A stretch of 64,000 bases of DNA. It comes from JBBQWZ01 sp038210135. GTDB lineage: Bacteria; Acidobacteriota; Terriglobia; Bryobacterales; Bryobacteraceae. The stretch covers positions 1-64,000 of the forward strand of contig JBBQWZ010000016.1 in NCBI GenBank assembly GCA_038210135.1. Direction: 5' to 3'. Shown here piece by piece: positions 32,768-40,471 of this stretch. The notes below the pieces were generated by a model. The model did no database searches. It saw only the letters and a program-made list of their open reading frames with translations, and had not been told where the DNA came from. The position numbers and the translations under genes were made by a program. The number at the start of each line of letters is the position of its first letter. Within the stretch, counting starts at the first letter, position 1.

Positions 32768-34207
32768 CTAATGCTTCAGTACGTTCTCCGGCACGGGCGG
32801 AACCTTTTGGATCACGCCTCCGGTTCCTACCAGTTTTTCGAGGTCGTTGAGTTCGGAGGCCAGGAAGTCGGTGAAGTTCTCGACTCCGGTTTCGGTGACG
32901 ACCACGACATCCTCGTACCGAATGTAGAGATTCTCTTCGCGGACCCACAACTGCGGGTCGATGGAGAAGACGTGGCCGGGCTGGAGCGGGCCACGATTGT
33001 AAGCTCCGTCGTCGTGCACGGTGAGGCCGACGGGATGCGACAGGACTCCGCCGCCAGTGTCCACCAGGGTGTGGGCGGCCTTCTCATAGGCGGGCTTCGA
33101 GAATTTGGTGCGGGCGAAAACGGGGTCCATTGCGGTCTTCGCTTTGGCAAGAATTTCGGCGGTGGTGACGCCGGGGCGAATCGAGCGAAGGACGGCGTTC
33201 CGGTATTCGAGCACGAAGCCAAGAAGCTCGCGCTGCCAGGGTGCGAACTTGCCGTTGACGGGCCACATCCGCGTCACGTCGCTGGTGTAGTAGTGATACT
33301 CGGGGGCGTAGTCGAGCAGGATCATGTCGCCAGATTGGAGCGGAGACATGTTGCGGTAGTAGTGGCCGTTGTTGATGTTGGCGACTCCGGCGGCGGCGAT
33401 GGAGCGGTAGCCTTCGAGGCGCGCTCCGTTGGTGAGGTAGACGTAGCGCGCGGCGGCGTCGAGATGATATTCGTACAGGCCGGGCTGGGTGCTGCGAATA
33501 GCCTCGAGAATGGCGAGTCCGGCGATTTGCGAGGCGCGGCGGATCAGGGCGATTTCGCGCGTGCTCTTGACGCTGCGAAGGTCGTCGAGGATCGTCGTGA
33601 AATCGACGACGGTGGAGCGGGGGCTGCGCGCGCGGAGCAGTTCGACGAAGCGGGACTCGCGGGAGAGGCGTCCATCCCAGGCGTCGGCGAGGATCGCATT
33701 GTTGGAGTTGACGAGTTCGAAGCGGCTCTGCGCGTTGCCTTCCGCGGGCGAGAAAAGAGCGTAGATGGTGGCGGGTGCGGCTCGATTGAAACCGAGGAAA
33801 TCCGGGCGCATGGCCTCGGTGCTGAGGACCTCGTCGGCTCCGGTGAGGCGCTTCACCAGGGCGGCGTCGTCGGCCGAGAGGACCTTGCCTTCGGAGGCTT
33901 CGAGGCGGGCGTTTTTGGGCGGAAGGAACAGGGTGGCTTTCCGCGTCCGGCCGTCGAGCAGCAGATAGGAGTGCGGCGTTTCGATGCCGCAAAGGTAGTA
34001 GAACTCATTCGACTGCCGCGGCAGGATGAAGCCGTTTGTTTGCGGCCCGCCTTGCAGCACGGCGACCGACGTGTTGCCGATCTTGTCGAACACGCGATTC
34101 CAACGGGCCTTGAATTCCTCCGGCGGGAAGTCGGTTTGATACCACTGCGCGGAGAGCGCGGGCGCTAATAGGAGGATCGGAATCGCGTGGCGGAAGGCAG
34201 CTCGCAT
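32768..34207 (-). CDS. Xaa-Pro aminopeptidase, M24B family, exported
   Basis: 479 residues from ATG 34207 with a signal peptide (MRAAFRHAIPILLLAPALSAQ), so it acts in the periplasm. The M24 'pita-bread' fold is shown by five metal ligand positions: Asp299 (ILLDYAPEYHYYTSD), Asp310, His391 (GGVLSHPVGLTVHD), position 417 (VFSIDPQLWV) and Glu432 (IRYEDVVVVTETG). The ligand usually Glu in VLTIEPGLY is Asp417 here. N-terminal domain from 25 to about 180. It cleaves N-terminal residues before proline. Earlier in-frame starts up to 34573 lie in a non-leader region and are rejected. Confidence 0.88.
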   Translation of the reverse strand: MRAAFRHAIPILLLAPALSAQWYQTDFPPEEFKARWNRVFDKIGNTSVAVLQGGPQTNGFILPRQSNEFYYLCGIETPHSYLLLDGRTRKATLFLPPKNARLEASEGKVLSADDAALVKRLTGADEVLSTEAMRPDFLGFNRAAPATIYALFSPAEGNAQSRFELVNSNNAILADAWDGRLSRESRFVELLRARSPRSTVVDFTTILDDLRSVKSTREIALIRRASQIAGLAILEAIRSTQPGLYEYHLDAAARYVYLTNGARLEGYRSIAAAGVANINNGHYYRNMSPLQSGDMILLDYAPEYHYYTSDVTRMWPVNGKFAPWQRELLGFVLEYRNAVLRSIRPGVTTAEILAKAKTAMDPVFARTKFSKPAYEKAAHTLVDTGGGVLSHPVGLTVHDDGAYNRGPLQPGHVFSIDPQLWVREENLYIRYEDVVVVTETGVENFTDFLASELNDLEKLVGTGGVIQKVPPVPENVLKH

Positions 34208-34286
34208 CCAGGCATGATAACGGATTGGCGCTACGGGTAAAGAGTAGGTTGGTTGTCGTTGTGTTCGCCTTCGTCGTCCGCCCCGG

Positions 34287-35063
34287 TTACCCAGCGAGGC
34301 TGTTCTGCGCCGGCTTGAGGAGCCCAGCGGCGAAGGGGACGGCCAAGTAGTGAATCTTTCCCAGCGCGACCTCGATGGTGTGCGAGTAGACCATCCAGAG
34401 AACCTGATCGGGAAACGGCGCCGCGCCGAACAATCCGCTTGGCCCGCGGACTCCGATAAAGCGGGCGCCAAGAATGTGCAGGGGCTCGAAGGTGATGAGG
34501 GTGTAGATGAGGAGTCCGATGTAGAAGAGGCCGAGGTTGCGGAGGCCGTTTTTTCGAAACACGCAGAGGGCAATCGCGGCTCCGGCGGTGATGGCGAGAC
34601 GGGTCAATCCGGTCGAGGTCGCCATCAGGCGCGGCGACGTAATGGGCTGGCCGTTCGCGAGGACGCCGACGAGTATGGCGAGGATGACGATGAGCCCGCA
34701 GAAGGCGAGATATGCCTTGCGCGTCCGCATCCCACCCGGTTCGCGGAGAACGACGAACCAATAGGCCATCAGCGCGAAGACTCCGCCTTCGGCGAAGCCC
34801 TGAAAGAGGTTGCCCGAAATGCCGGACATCGCGACTCCGAAGACGGTGAAGCCATAGCCGGAGCCGCGGGATCCACCGGATTGTAGATACCACTCCATGT
34901 AGCCCTGGAAGGCGACGCCGCTCAAGAACATCACGAGGAAGCGGTGGTCGCGGCGGGATTTCCAAAACCAGGCTGCGATTCCGAGAGCGAGAAGCGGGAG
35001 GACGGAGCGGGTTTCGTAGTACCCGGCGTGGTCGAAGCACCGAAGCATGAAATGGGGCGTCAT
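34287..35063 (-). CDS. Multi-pass membrane protein, unknown
   Basis: 258 residues with about seven transmembrane helices (VLPLLALGIAAWFW, FLVMFLSGVAFQGYMEWYL, GGVFALMAYWFVVL, AYLAFCGLIVILAILVGVL, LAITAGAAIALCVF, LGLFYIGLLIYTLITF). The loop with GSRGSGYGFTVFG and PSGLFGAAPFPDQVLW is conserved-looking but unfamiliar. The ATG overlaps the TGA of the upstream hydrolase (ATGA), implying translational coupling and probably shared function. No catalytic motif is visible. Confidence 0.75.
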   Translation of the reverse strand: MTPHFMLRCFDHAGYYETRSVLPLLALGIAAWFWKSRRDHRFLVMFLSGVAFQGYMEWYLQSGGSRGSGYGFTVFGVAMSGISGNLFQGFAEGGVFALMAYWFVVLREPGGMRTRKAYLAFCGLIVILAILVGVLANGQPITSPRLMATSTGLTRLAITAGAAIALCVFRKNGLRNLGLFYIGLLIYTLITFEPLHILGARFIGVRGPSGLFGAAPFPDQVLWMVYSHTIEVALGKIHYLAVPFAAGLLKPAQNSLAG

Positions 35064-35908
35064 GCGGTCACGGTTCTTGGTGCGAGGAAGGCCTCGATGA
35101 GCTCGTTTACCTCCGCGGCGGCTTCGCGCATGGTCAGGTGGCCGCAGCCTGCCATGAGGTGGAACGAATCGGGCTGAAGGATTTCGCGCAGGCGTTCGGA
35201 CCCGGCTGCGGGAAGGATCTGGTTTTCGGCGCCCCAGATAAGCATAGTCGGCGGGAAACCTTCGGGGCGGCGGAATGAATCGATGGCGGCGAAGGAATCG
35301 AATTGCGCGATGTTGTTGTAGAGCGCGCGCATCTGTCCTTTGCGATTCCAGAGCTCGAAGATGTATTCGGCGAAGGCGGGATCGTCAGAGACTTGGCGGC
35401 GGCCGTATTGACGCTGCAGCTGATCGGCGGCCTCTTCGCGGGAGGTTCCTTTTGCTTCGAGTGCTGCGACGGTGGCGTCGAGCACAGCCCGATCGGCGCG
35501 GAAGGCTTGATAGCCTCCGGCAAGAGGTCCACCGCAAAGGGTGTTTTCGGTCGCAACGTTAAAGAGGATGAGCCGGTCAACCTTCGTTGGATTCTGGAGC
35601 GTATAGTTCAGCGCCATTCCTCCGCCAATACAGTGGCCGACGAGCGTAACCGGCGCGAGAGAGAAGCGGTCCACCAGCGCGGCCACTTCCGCAGTGAACA
35701 GAGGCAGAGTGTAATCGATTTCAGGCTTGTCTGAATTGCCGTAGCCGAGGTGATCGACGACGAAGACACGATGGGTGCGCGCGAAGTGGGCCGTTTGATG
35801 CTCCCAAATCTGATGATCGTTGCCTCCGTTGTGGAGGAAGACGATGGGGTCGCCAACCCCGGTTTCCTGGTACCAAACGCGGTGGCCGTTGAAGTCGAAG
35901 AAGGACAT
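35060..35908 (-). CDS. Alpha/beta hydrolase with Cys at the nucleophile position
   Basis: 282 residues from ATG 35908 (MSFFDFNGHRVWYQETGVGD). The alpha/beta hydrolase order is clear (PIVFLHNGGNDHQIW, DHLGYGNSDKP, VTLVGHCIGGGMAL, CGHLTMREA), but the nucleophile elbow reads G-H-Cys93-I-G instead of Ser and the expected acid is Asn229 in IWGAENQILP; His257 is normal. A Cys nucleophile is known in dienelactone hydrolase-type enzymes, and another acid may be used. Activity is therefore less certain. It overlaps the next gene by 4 bases. Confidence 0.85.
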   Translation of the reverse strand: MSFFDFNGHRVWYQETGVGDPIVFLHNGGNDHQIWEHQTAHFARTHRVFVVDHLGYGNSDKPEIDYTLPLFTAEVAALVDRFSLAPVTLVGHCIGGGMALNYTLQNPTKVDRLILFNVATENTLCGGPLAGGYQAFRADRAVLDATVAALEAKGTSREEAADQLQRQYGRRQVSDDPAFAEYIFELWNRKGQMRALYNNIAQFDSFAAIDSFRRPEGFPPTMLIWGAENQILPAAGSERLREILQPDSFHLMAGCGHLTMREAAAEVNELIEAFLAPRTVTA

Positions 35909-36212
35909 GGAGTTTCTTTCCCTCACGATTGTAGACTTTTGAGTGGCTACGTTCTATGTTGGCAAAGAATGCGGCATAAGATAGCTTTCACGCACCGCTG
36001 GACGCCATTCGTCCGCTCCATCTTGTTTCCATCCGTTGCCATCCCTCGCTGCCATCGACACCGTTGCCATCCCGTTTAAGATCTTCGCGGCATTCCTCCG
36101 TCCGGGTGAGAATTCCGCGTCTGCATTTCGCTTTCTGAACAGCCGGGAGAGTCGGGGGCTGGCGGGGGCCTGGACTAACTTTCTCAAAGGCTCTGCGGAG
36201 GAGACTGAACAA
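35909..36212. other. Intergenic region before the peptidoglycan-binding-like gene
   Basis: No gene is accepted; a longer frame for the following gene extends to 36036 but has no start signals. TTGCCATCCC occurs twice (36038 and 36064 area). GGAGGAG at 36197 is the ribosome-binding site for the ATG at 36213. Confidence 0.45.
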
Positions 36213-36674
36213 ATGGCCTACAAAACATTGCCGCCACCGGTGTACCCGGGCAGTGAACTGCACGCTTTTTACAACGTGAGCATGGCCGTCGGCCAGGGCA
36301 AACCGAACAATCCGGACGACGTGATGCTGGTTCAGCTTTGCCTGCAGCAGGTCTACAGCTGGCCGTCGATATTCCCTCTCGTTCCAGATGTCGGGGCGAT
36401 CAAAGCCGACGGAAAGTGCGGGCCCATCACTGTGAATGCGATCTGGTTCTTCCAGACGCAGCTACAGGAAAGCGGCGTACTGGTTTATCCGGACGGTGTG
36501 ATCGATCGGGCAAGCGACTGGCGTGCGGGGACTACCAGCGGCTACGGATATAGCATTCTTTGGATGAACTGGAGCCTGAAGCAGGTGATCGGCGAGGAGC
36601 GCTTTCTGCACCTGGACGTCGATCGGATCACGCCGGGTCTGCTTTCCTTAAAACTGGGGATTAGCGATTTCTAA
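36213..36674 (+). CDS. Peptidoglycan-binding-like domain protein
   Basis: 153 residues. ATG 36213 has GGAGGAG 9 bases upstream; a longer frame to 36036 is rejected. The middle resembles a PG_binding-type helical domain: NPDDVMLVQLCLQQVY, then IKADGKCGPITVNAIWFFQTQL, the D-G-x-x-G-x-x-T-x-x-A-x-x-FQ pattern. There is no signal peptide, which is unusual for such domains and could point to a phage-tail or secretion-machinery component. Nothing nearby supports either. The stop lies 14 bases before the start of a repeat-rich region. Confidence 0.6.
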   Translation: MAYKTLPPPVYPGSELHAFYNVSMAVGQGKPNNPDDVMLVQLCLQQVYSWPSIFPLVPDVGAIKADGKCGPITVNAIWFFQTQLQESGVLVYPDGVIDRASDWRAGTTSGYGYSILWMNWSLKQVIGEERFLHLDVDRITPGLLSLKLGISDF

Positions 36675-37048
36675 TCGGCCGGCGCCGCGCCAGCTTCAAG
36701 ACCGCGGCACCGGGCCTCGTTCGCTCGCGCGAAGAACTCCGAAATCCGCAAGTGCTCCCAATAGTCCGCAGACTCCGGCGGCGGACCGTTCTATGCGGGT
36801 TCATCGTCGGATGTCGGCGCCGGAGCATCGGTCCTCGTTGCGCGAAAAGGACGGTAGCCGGACGCTGCGGGCCGCGAAGGTTCGTCGGCCACGTCCGCCA
36901 ATCCGGTGGTATCCCTTCGAGGTGCGTGTAGACCGTCGGAAATCCGTCGACCTGTAACGTCATGACCTGTACACGGTTTCCGCCCTCAGGTTACCTGTGT
37001 ACGTTTCCGCCCCCCGCAGTTCCGCCCCCGGGGCGTCGTTCGAAAATC
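36675..37048. repeat. Noncoding region with GGTTTCCGCC-type repeats, downstream of the RAYT gene
   Basis: No gene is supported. At 36965-37030 two related units (ACCTGTACACGGTTTCCGCC and ACCTGTGTACGTTTCCGCCC) and a GTTCCGCCCC occur in close succession. The rest is GC-rich without obvious structure. It lies directly after the stop of the transposase gene on the minus strand. Confidence 0.55.
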
Positions 37049-37735
37049 TTAAGACGCCTGCCGTAGCAACTTGGCTGGACGGCCTGGCGGCTTGCGTTCG
37101 AGGCGACAGCCGTGGGCGGACTCCAGGTTGTGGATGAAGTCCGGGGCGGCGAAGGGCACGTTATCGCGCGTCGCTTTGCGAATCGAGGCGAGTTCCTCGC
37201 GGTCCTCTTCCTTGTTGGCAAGAATGGCGGTCCAGTCTTTTTTTGCGAACCGATTGGTGAAGGAGGGCATGTGAAGAAGCGCGTGGGCGGGTGCCTGGCC
37301 GGTGTGCGCTTTCGCGCTTGACCATTCGTAGCTGGCGGCGGCGGTCGTGATTTTAGCTCGCACGGGATTCATCTCGACGTAGGCGAGGGCTATTCCAAGG
37401 TGAAATTCGTCCATGACGCAAGCGTCGAATCGCGTTTTCCAGAGATGGCCGGTTCGCTCGCAACGGGAGTTGATGGTCCGCGCGAACTCGCATTGGAGGC
37501 CTTGCATCATAATAGAGAGGCCGTCGTCGGTGCTAGGTTCGACGATCAAATGGATATGATTCGTCATCAGGCAATAGGCGATAATTTTGACGCGGCGTTC
37601 GGCGGAGTGACGGTCGAGCAGGGCAAGGTAGAAGCGTCGATCGTACTCGGTCAGGAAAACGTCCTGGCGGAAGTTACCGCGCTGCGTTACGTGCAGTGGG
37701 AGTCCGGCGGGTGCGAAGCGTGGGAGTCGTGCCAT
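37049..37735 (-). CDS. REP-associated tyrosine transposase (RAYT, IS200-like fold)
   Basis: 228 residues from ATG 37735. Marker motifs: PLHVTQRGNFRQDVFL at the start, IIAYCLMTNHIHLIVEP with the HUH-type His-x-His (NHIHLI), and DEFHLGIALAYVEMNPVRAK at the C-terminal end of the Y1 domain. The catalytic Tyr is expected in the C-terminal half. RAYTs resemble IS200/IS605 transposases but act on short palindromic repeats and are not self-mobile. A longer frame to 38005 runs through a repeat region and is rejected. GGTTTCCGCC repeats sit on both sides. Confidence 0.88.
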   Translation of the reverse strand: MARLPRFAPAGLPLHVTQRGNFRQDVFLTEYDRRFYLALLDRHSAERRVKIIAYCLMTNHIHLIVEPSTDDGLSIMMQGLQCEFARTINSRCERTGHLWKTRFDACVMDEFHLGIALAYVEMNPVRAKITTAAASYEWSSAKAHTGQAPAHALLHMPSFTNRFAKKDWTAILANKEEDREELASIRKATRDNVPFAAPDFIHNLESAHGCRLERKPPGRPAKLLRQAS

Positions 37736-38076
37736 TCGCAAAGGTAGTGCAAAGACTGGGCGATTCGTCTCCAAGAACTCTTGTCTACGTATCGTTGACA
37801 CGGTTCCGCCCCGCGGTTCCGCCCCGGTTCCGCCCGGTTCCGGTTTCCGCCCCCCCCCCCCCGGTTTCCGCCCTGCGGTTTCCGCCCGCTCAGCCAGTCC
37901 CGTTCGCGTTGGCTCATCGCGATTCGTTCCATCTCTCAGACTCTCGGCTGTCAATAGGAACTTTCTACTTGGCCCAATTAGGAACTTCTCACTTGACCGC
38001 GACACTCGTGTCCGAGAACATTGACTCGTTCTCGCGCGTTCGTTACCATTTCAGGCAGTCAAAGGGGGTATCGGAC
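37736..38076. repeat. GGTTCCGCC/GGTTTCCGCC repeat cluster with poly-C tract
   Basis: From 37795 to 37890 there are about six copies of a CGG(T)TTCCGCC core, separated by 0-10 bases, plus a run of 13 C at 37850-37862. 37900-38076 holds the likely promoter of the Kelch-like gene and AAAGGGGG, its Shine-Dalgarno, 8 bases before TTG 38077. Confidence 0.65.
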
Positions 38077-39783
38077 TTGCGAAACACAGCTTGGCGGAGC
38101 CCGGCGATGTACGCCGCTCTCCTTCTCCCCCTCGTCCTGCTAGAGGCTTCCGCGCAATCTTCGGGCAACTGGACCCGGCAGATTCCTCAAAAATTTCCCC
38201 AAGTGCCTGGCTCTCTGACCTACGATCCGGCACACAGCCAAGTGGTCATGTATTCGGGCGCAAACGATATCTGGCTGTGGGACGGCTCCAACTGGACCCA
38301 GAAGTTCCCCCAAAACAATCCGCCGCTGGGGGGCTCGACCCCGATGGTGTATGACGCCGCGCGCGGGCAGGTGGTTCTGTTTGCCGGCGGAAACAACATG
38401 TGGGTGTGGGACGGCACCAACTGGGCTCAAAAGTTCCCGCAGACCGTTCCGTCGCCACGTTACACGCCCGCCCTCGCCTACGATTCCGGACGTCGGCAAA
38501 TCGTCATGTTTGGCGGCTACTTACATAGCGGCTTCGGCAACGAGACGTGGATCTGGGACGGTACGGACTGGACCCAGAAATCGACGCCCGCCGGCTTGAC
38601 CGCCAAGCGTTCCGCCATGGCGTACGACTCTGCTCATGGCCAAGTCATCTTGTTCGGCGGAGTGAGTATTACATCGGGCACAGCGATAGCCGATACCTGG
38701 GTCTGGGACGGCGCGACATGGACGCAGAAATCTACCTCCGTCAGCCCTTCTCCTCGGTTCGATGCTGCGATGGCTTACGATACCGGCCGCGGACAGATCA
38801 TCCTGTTTGGCGGACAGTCCACGTTCGGAACGAATCTGAACGACACGTGGGCGTGGGATGGCAGTCGATGGACTCAGCAATTCCCGCAATCCAGTCCGCC
38901 GGCGCGTAACACTGCCAGCGTCGCGTTCGACTCGGCGCGCGGCCAAATCGTGATGTTCGGAGGAAGCACAGGCCCTACGAATCTCACGGACACCTGGACC
39001 TGGACCGGAGCCAACACTGGATCCCCTCAACCGGCAATCGATCACGTGATTACCGCCGGGGCGTACGGGGCATTTACCGACGCTGCTCCGGGATCGTGGA
39101 TCGAGATCTACGGGTTTAACCTGGCCGGCACGACGCGCACTTGGACTGGCGCGGATTTCACAGGAAACGCGGCACCGACTTCGCTCGACGGAGTGCAAGT
39201 TACGATCGGCGGCCAGAAAGCCGCGGTCTACTACATCCAGTCGAACCCGGCCCAAGTCAGCGCCCAGGTTCCATCGAACATCGCCAGCGGGGGCTCTGCG
39301 CAGCTAACGGTCACGAACGGCGGCGTGACGAGTGCGCCCATCAATCTGCCGGTGAAAGCCACCGAGCCGGGCCTGCTTGCGCCGCCTTCCTTCATGATCG
39401 GTGGAAAACAGTACGTCGTCGCTTTGTTGCCGGATAACGCGACGTACGTTCTCCCGCCTGGAGCAATTCCTGGTTTGCCGGCGAGGCAGGCGCGTCCTGG
39501 CGACACGATCACGATGTACGGAGTTGGATTCGGAAGTGTTAGCCCTTCGTTCCTGGCAGGCCAGATCGTGACCGCCTCCAATCAACTCGCGCAGTCATTC
39601 CAGGTTTTGTTTGGGCAGACTTCCGCCCAGGTATCGTATGCCGGGTTGACGCCTGGCTCGATCGGGCTATATCAGTTCAACGTTGTCGTGCCAGGGGTGG
39701 CAGACAGCGACCTGGTCCCGTTGACTTTCAATCTCGGTGGTGTCGCCGGAACACAGGTCTTGTACATCGCGGTACACCGGTAG
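38077..39783 (+). CDS. Secreted Kelch-like beta-propeller protein with TIGR03437-like C-terminal domain
   Basis: 568 residues; TTG 38077 has AAAGGGGG 8 bases upstream and provides Arg before the leader (WRSPAMYAALLLPLVLLEASAQ); ATG 38107 is an alternative. Six Kelch-like blades of about 50 residues follow, each with AYDSARGQIVMFGG and DTWVWDGxxWTQK. Residues about 325-565 hold Ig-like TIGR03437-type modules (GAYGAFTDAAPGSWIEIYGFNL, DTITMYGVGFGSVSPSF). Kelch propellers bind proteins or glycans. Probably a surface or extracellular protein. It has no operon partner. Confidence 0.82.
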   Translation: MRNTAWRSPAMYAALLLPLVLLEASAQSSGNWTRQIPQKFPQVPGSLTYDPAHSQVVMYSGANDIWLWDGSNWTQKFPQNNPPLGGSTPMVYDAARGQVVLFAGGNNMWVWDGTNWAQKFPQTVPSPRYTPALAYDSGRRQIVMFGGYLHSGFGNETWIWDGTDWTQKSTPAGLTAKRSAMAYDSAHGQVILFGGVSITSGTAIADTWVWDGATWTQKSTSVSPSPRFDAAMAYDTGRGQIILFGGQSTFGTNLNDTWAWDGSRWTQQFPQSSPPARNTASVAFDSARGQIVMFGGSTGPTNLTDTWTWTGANTGSPQPAIDHVITAGAYGAFTDAAPGSWIEIYGFNLAGTTRTWTGADFTGNAAPTSLDGVQVTIGGQKAAVYYIQSNPAQVSAQVPSNIASGGSAQLTVTNGGVTSAPINLPVKATEPGLLAPPSFMIGGKQYVVALLPDNATYVLPPGAIPGLPARQARPGDTITMYGVGFGSVSPSFLAGQIVTASNQLAQSFQVLFGQTSAQVSYAGLTPGSIGLYQFNVVVPGVADSDLVPLTFNLGGVAGTQVLYIAVHR

Positions 39784-40471
39784 CTGTGATTCGCCCCGCC
39801 GTTCCAGTTCCCTGAACTCATTACGAACGCTTCCAGTCGGACAGGCTGTCAGAAAGAGGGCCGCGCGGGTGTATTCAGCTGAATTTCCGCTTCAAGAGTT
39901 TTCCCGCTCGGGCTCGATGGGAGAATCGGTGAGGTTCGGGAAATTCGTGCCTACGACAGCCTGGGCTTCGTAGGCATAGTTCCGCGCCCCGACGCGGTTT
40001 CCGCCTGCGGTTTCTGCCCCGGAAGTGCTCCGGCGGGCGTCGGGTTACTGAAAGCGTCCATCGCTAAATGGTTGAAGGAATGGGCCATATATCGCCGGGA
40101 AAATTGTGTCTGAGGTTGGGTAGGCTTAGTAGGCACGGTTTCCGCCGCGGTCTCCGCCTGCGGTCTCCGCCCGCGGTTTCCGCCCGCGCGGTTTCCCGCG
40201 TCTTCGGTTTCCCGCGTCTTCATATGCTCTCCGCTCCGCGGTGGTTGCAAGCCTTGCGCTGATGATTCGGGTGGCTTTCCCGCCATACCTAGGCTATCAC
40301 GCGTTTGCGAAGCAGGCTGTGCGGGGATGATGTCCGCTCGCCAACGAAGTCGTGTGAGAAGCGTAGGGCAATCCGGATCTCGGCGTGTTAAAGGTCCGCT
40401 CCCTCACGGTCGCGGTTCGGTGCAGTAAGCGCGACAGGACGGTCGCGCCTCGGCTTGACGGCGCGGAACAG
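39784..40471. repeat. Noncoding region with GGTTTCCGCC repeat arrays
   Basis: 688 bases without a supported gene. Two groups of the repeat core occur at 39979-40025 (three copies) and 40134-40216 (about seven copies, alternating GGTTTCCGCC, GGTCTCCGCC, GGTTTCCCGC). The same core flanks the RAYT gene, so these are probably its substrate family. The remaining bases show no structure I can name. Confidence 0.6.

Noticed and set aside
32771..34168. 465-residue plus-strand frame opposite the Xaa-Pro peptidase
   Set aside because: Gly/Val/Glu-rich antisense shadow; the minus-strand gene has clear catalytic motifs.
37795..37890. Repeat cluster considered as a CRISPR array
   Set aside because: Copies of the core are only 0-10 bases apart, vary in sequence and have no spacer structure; no cas genes.
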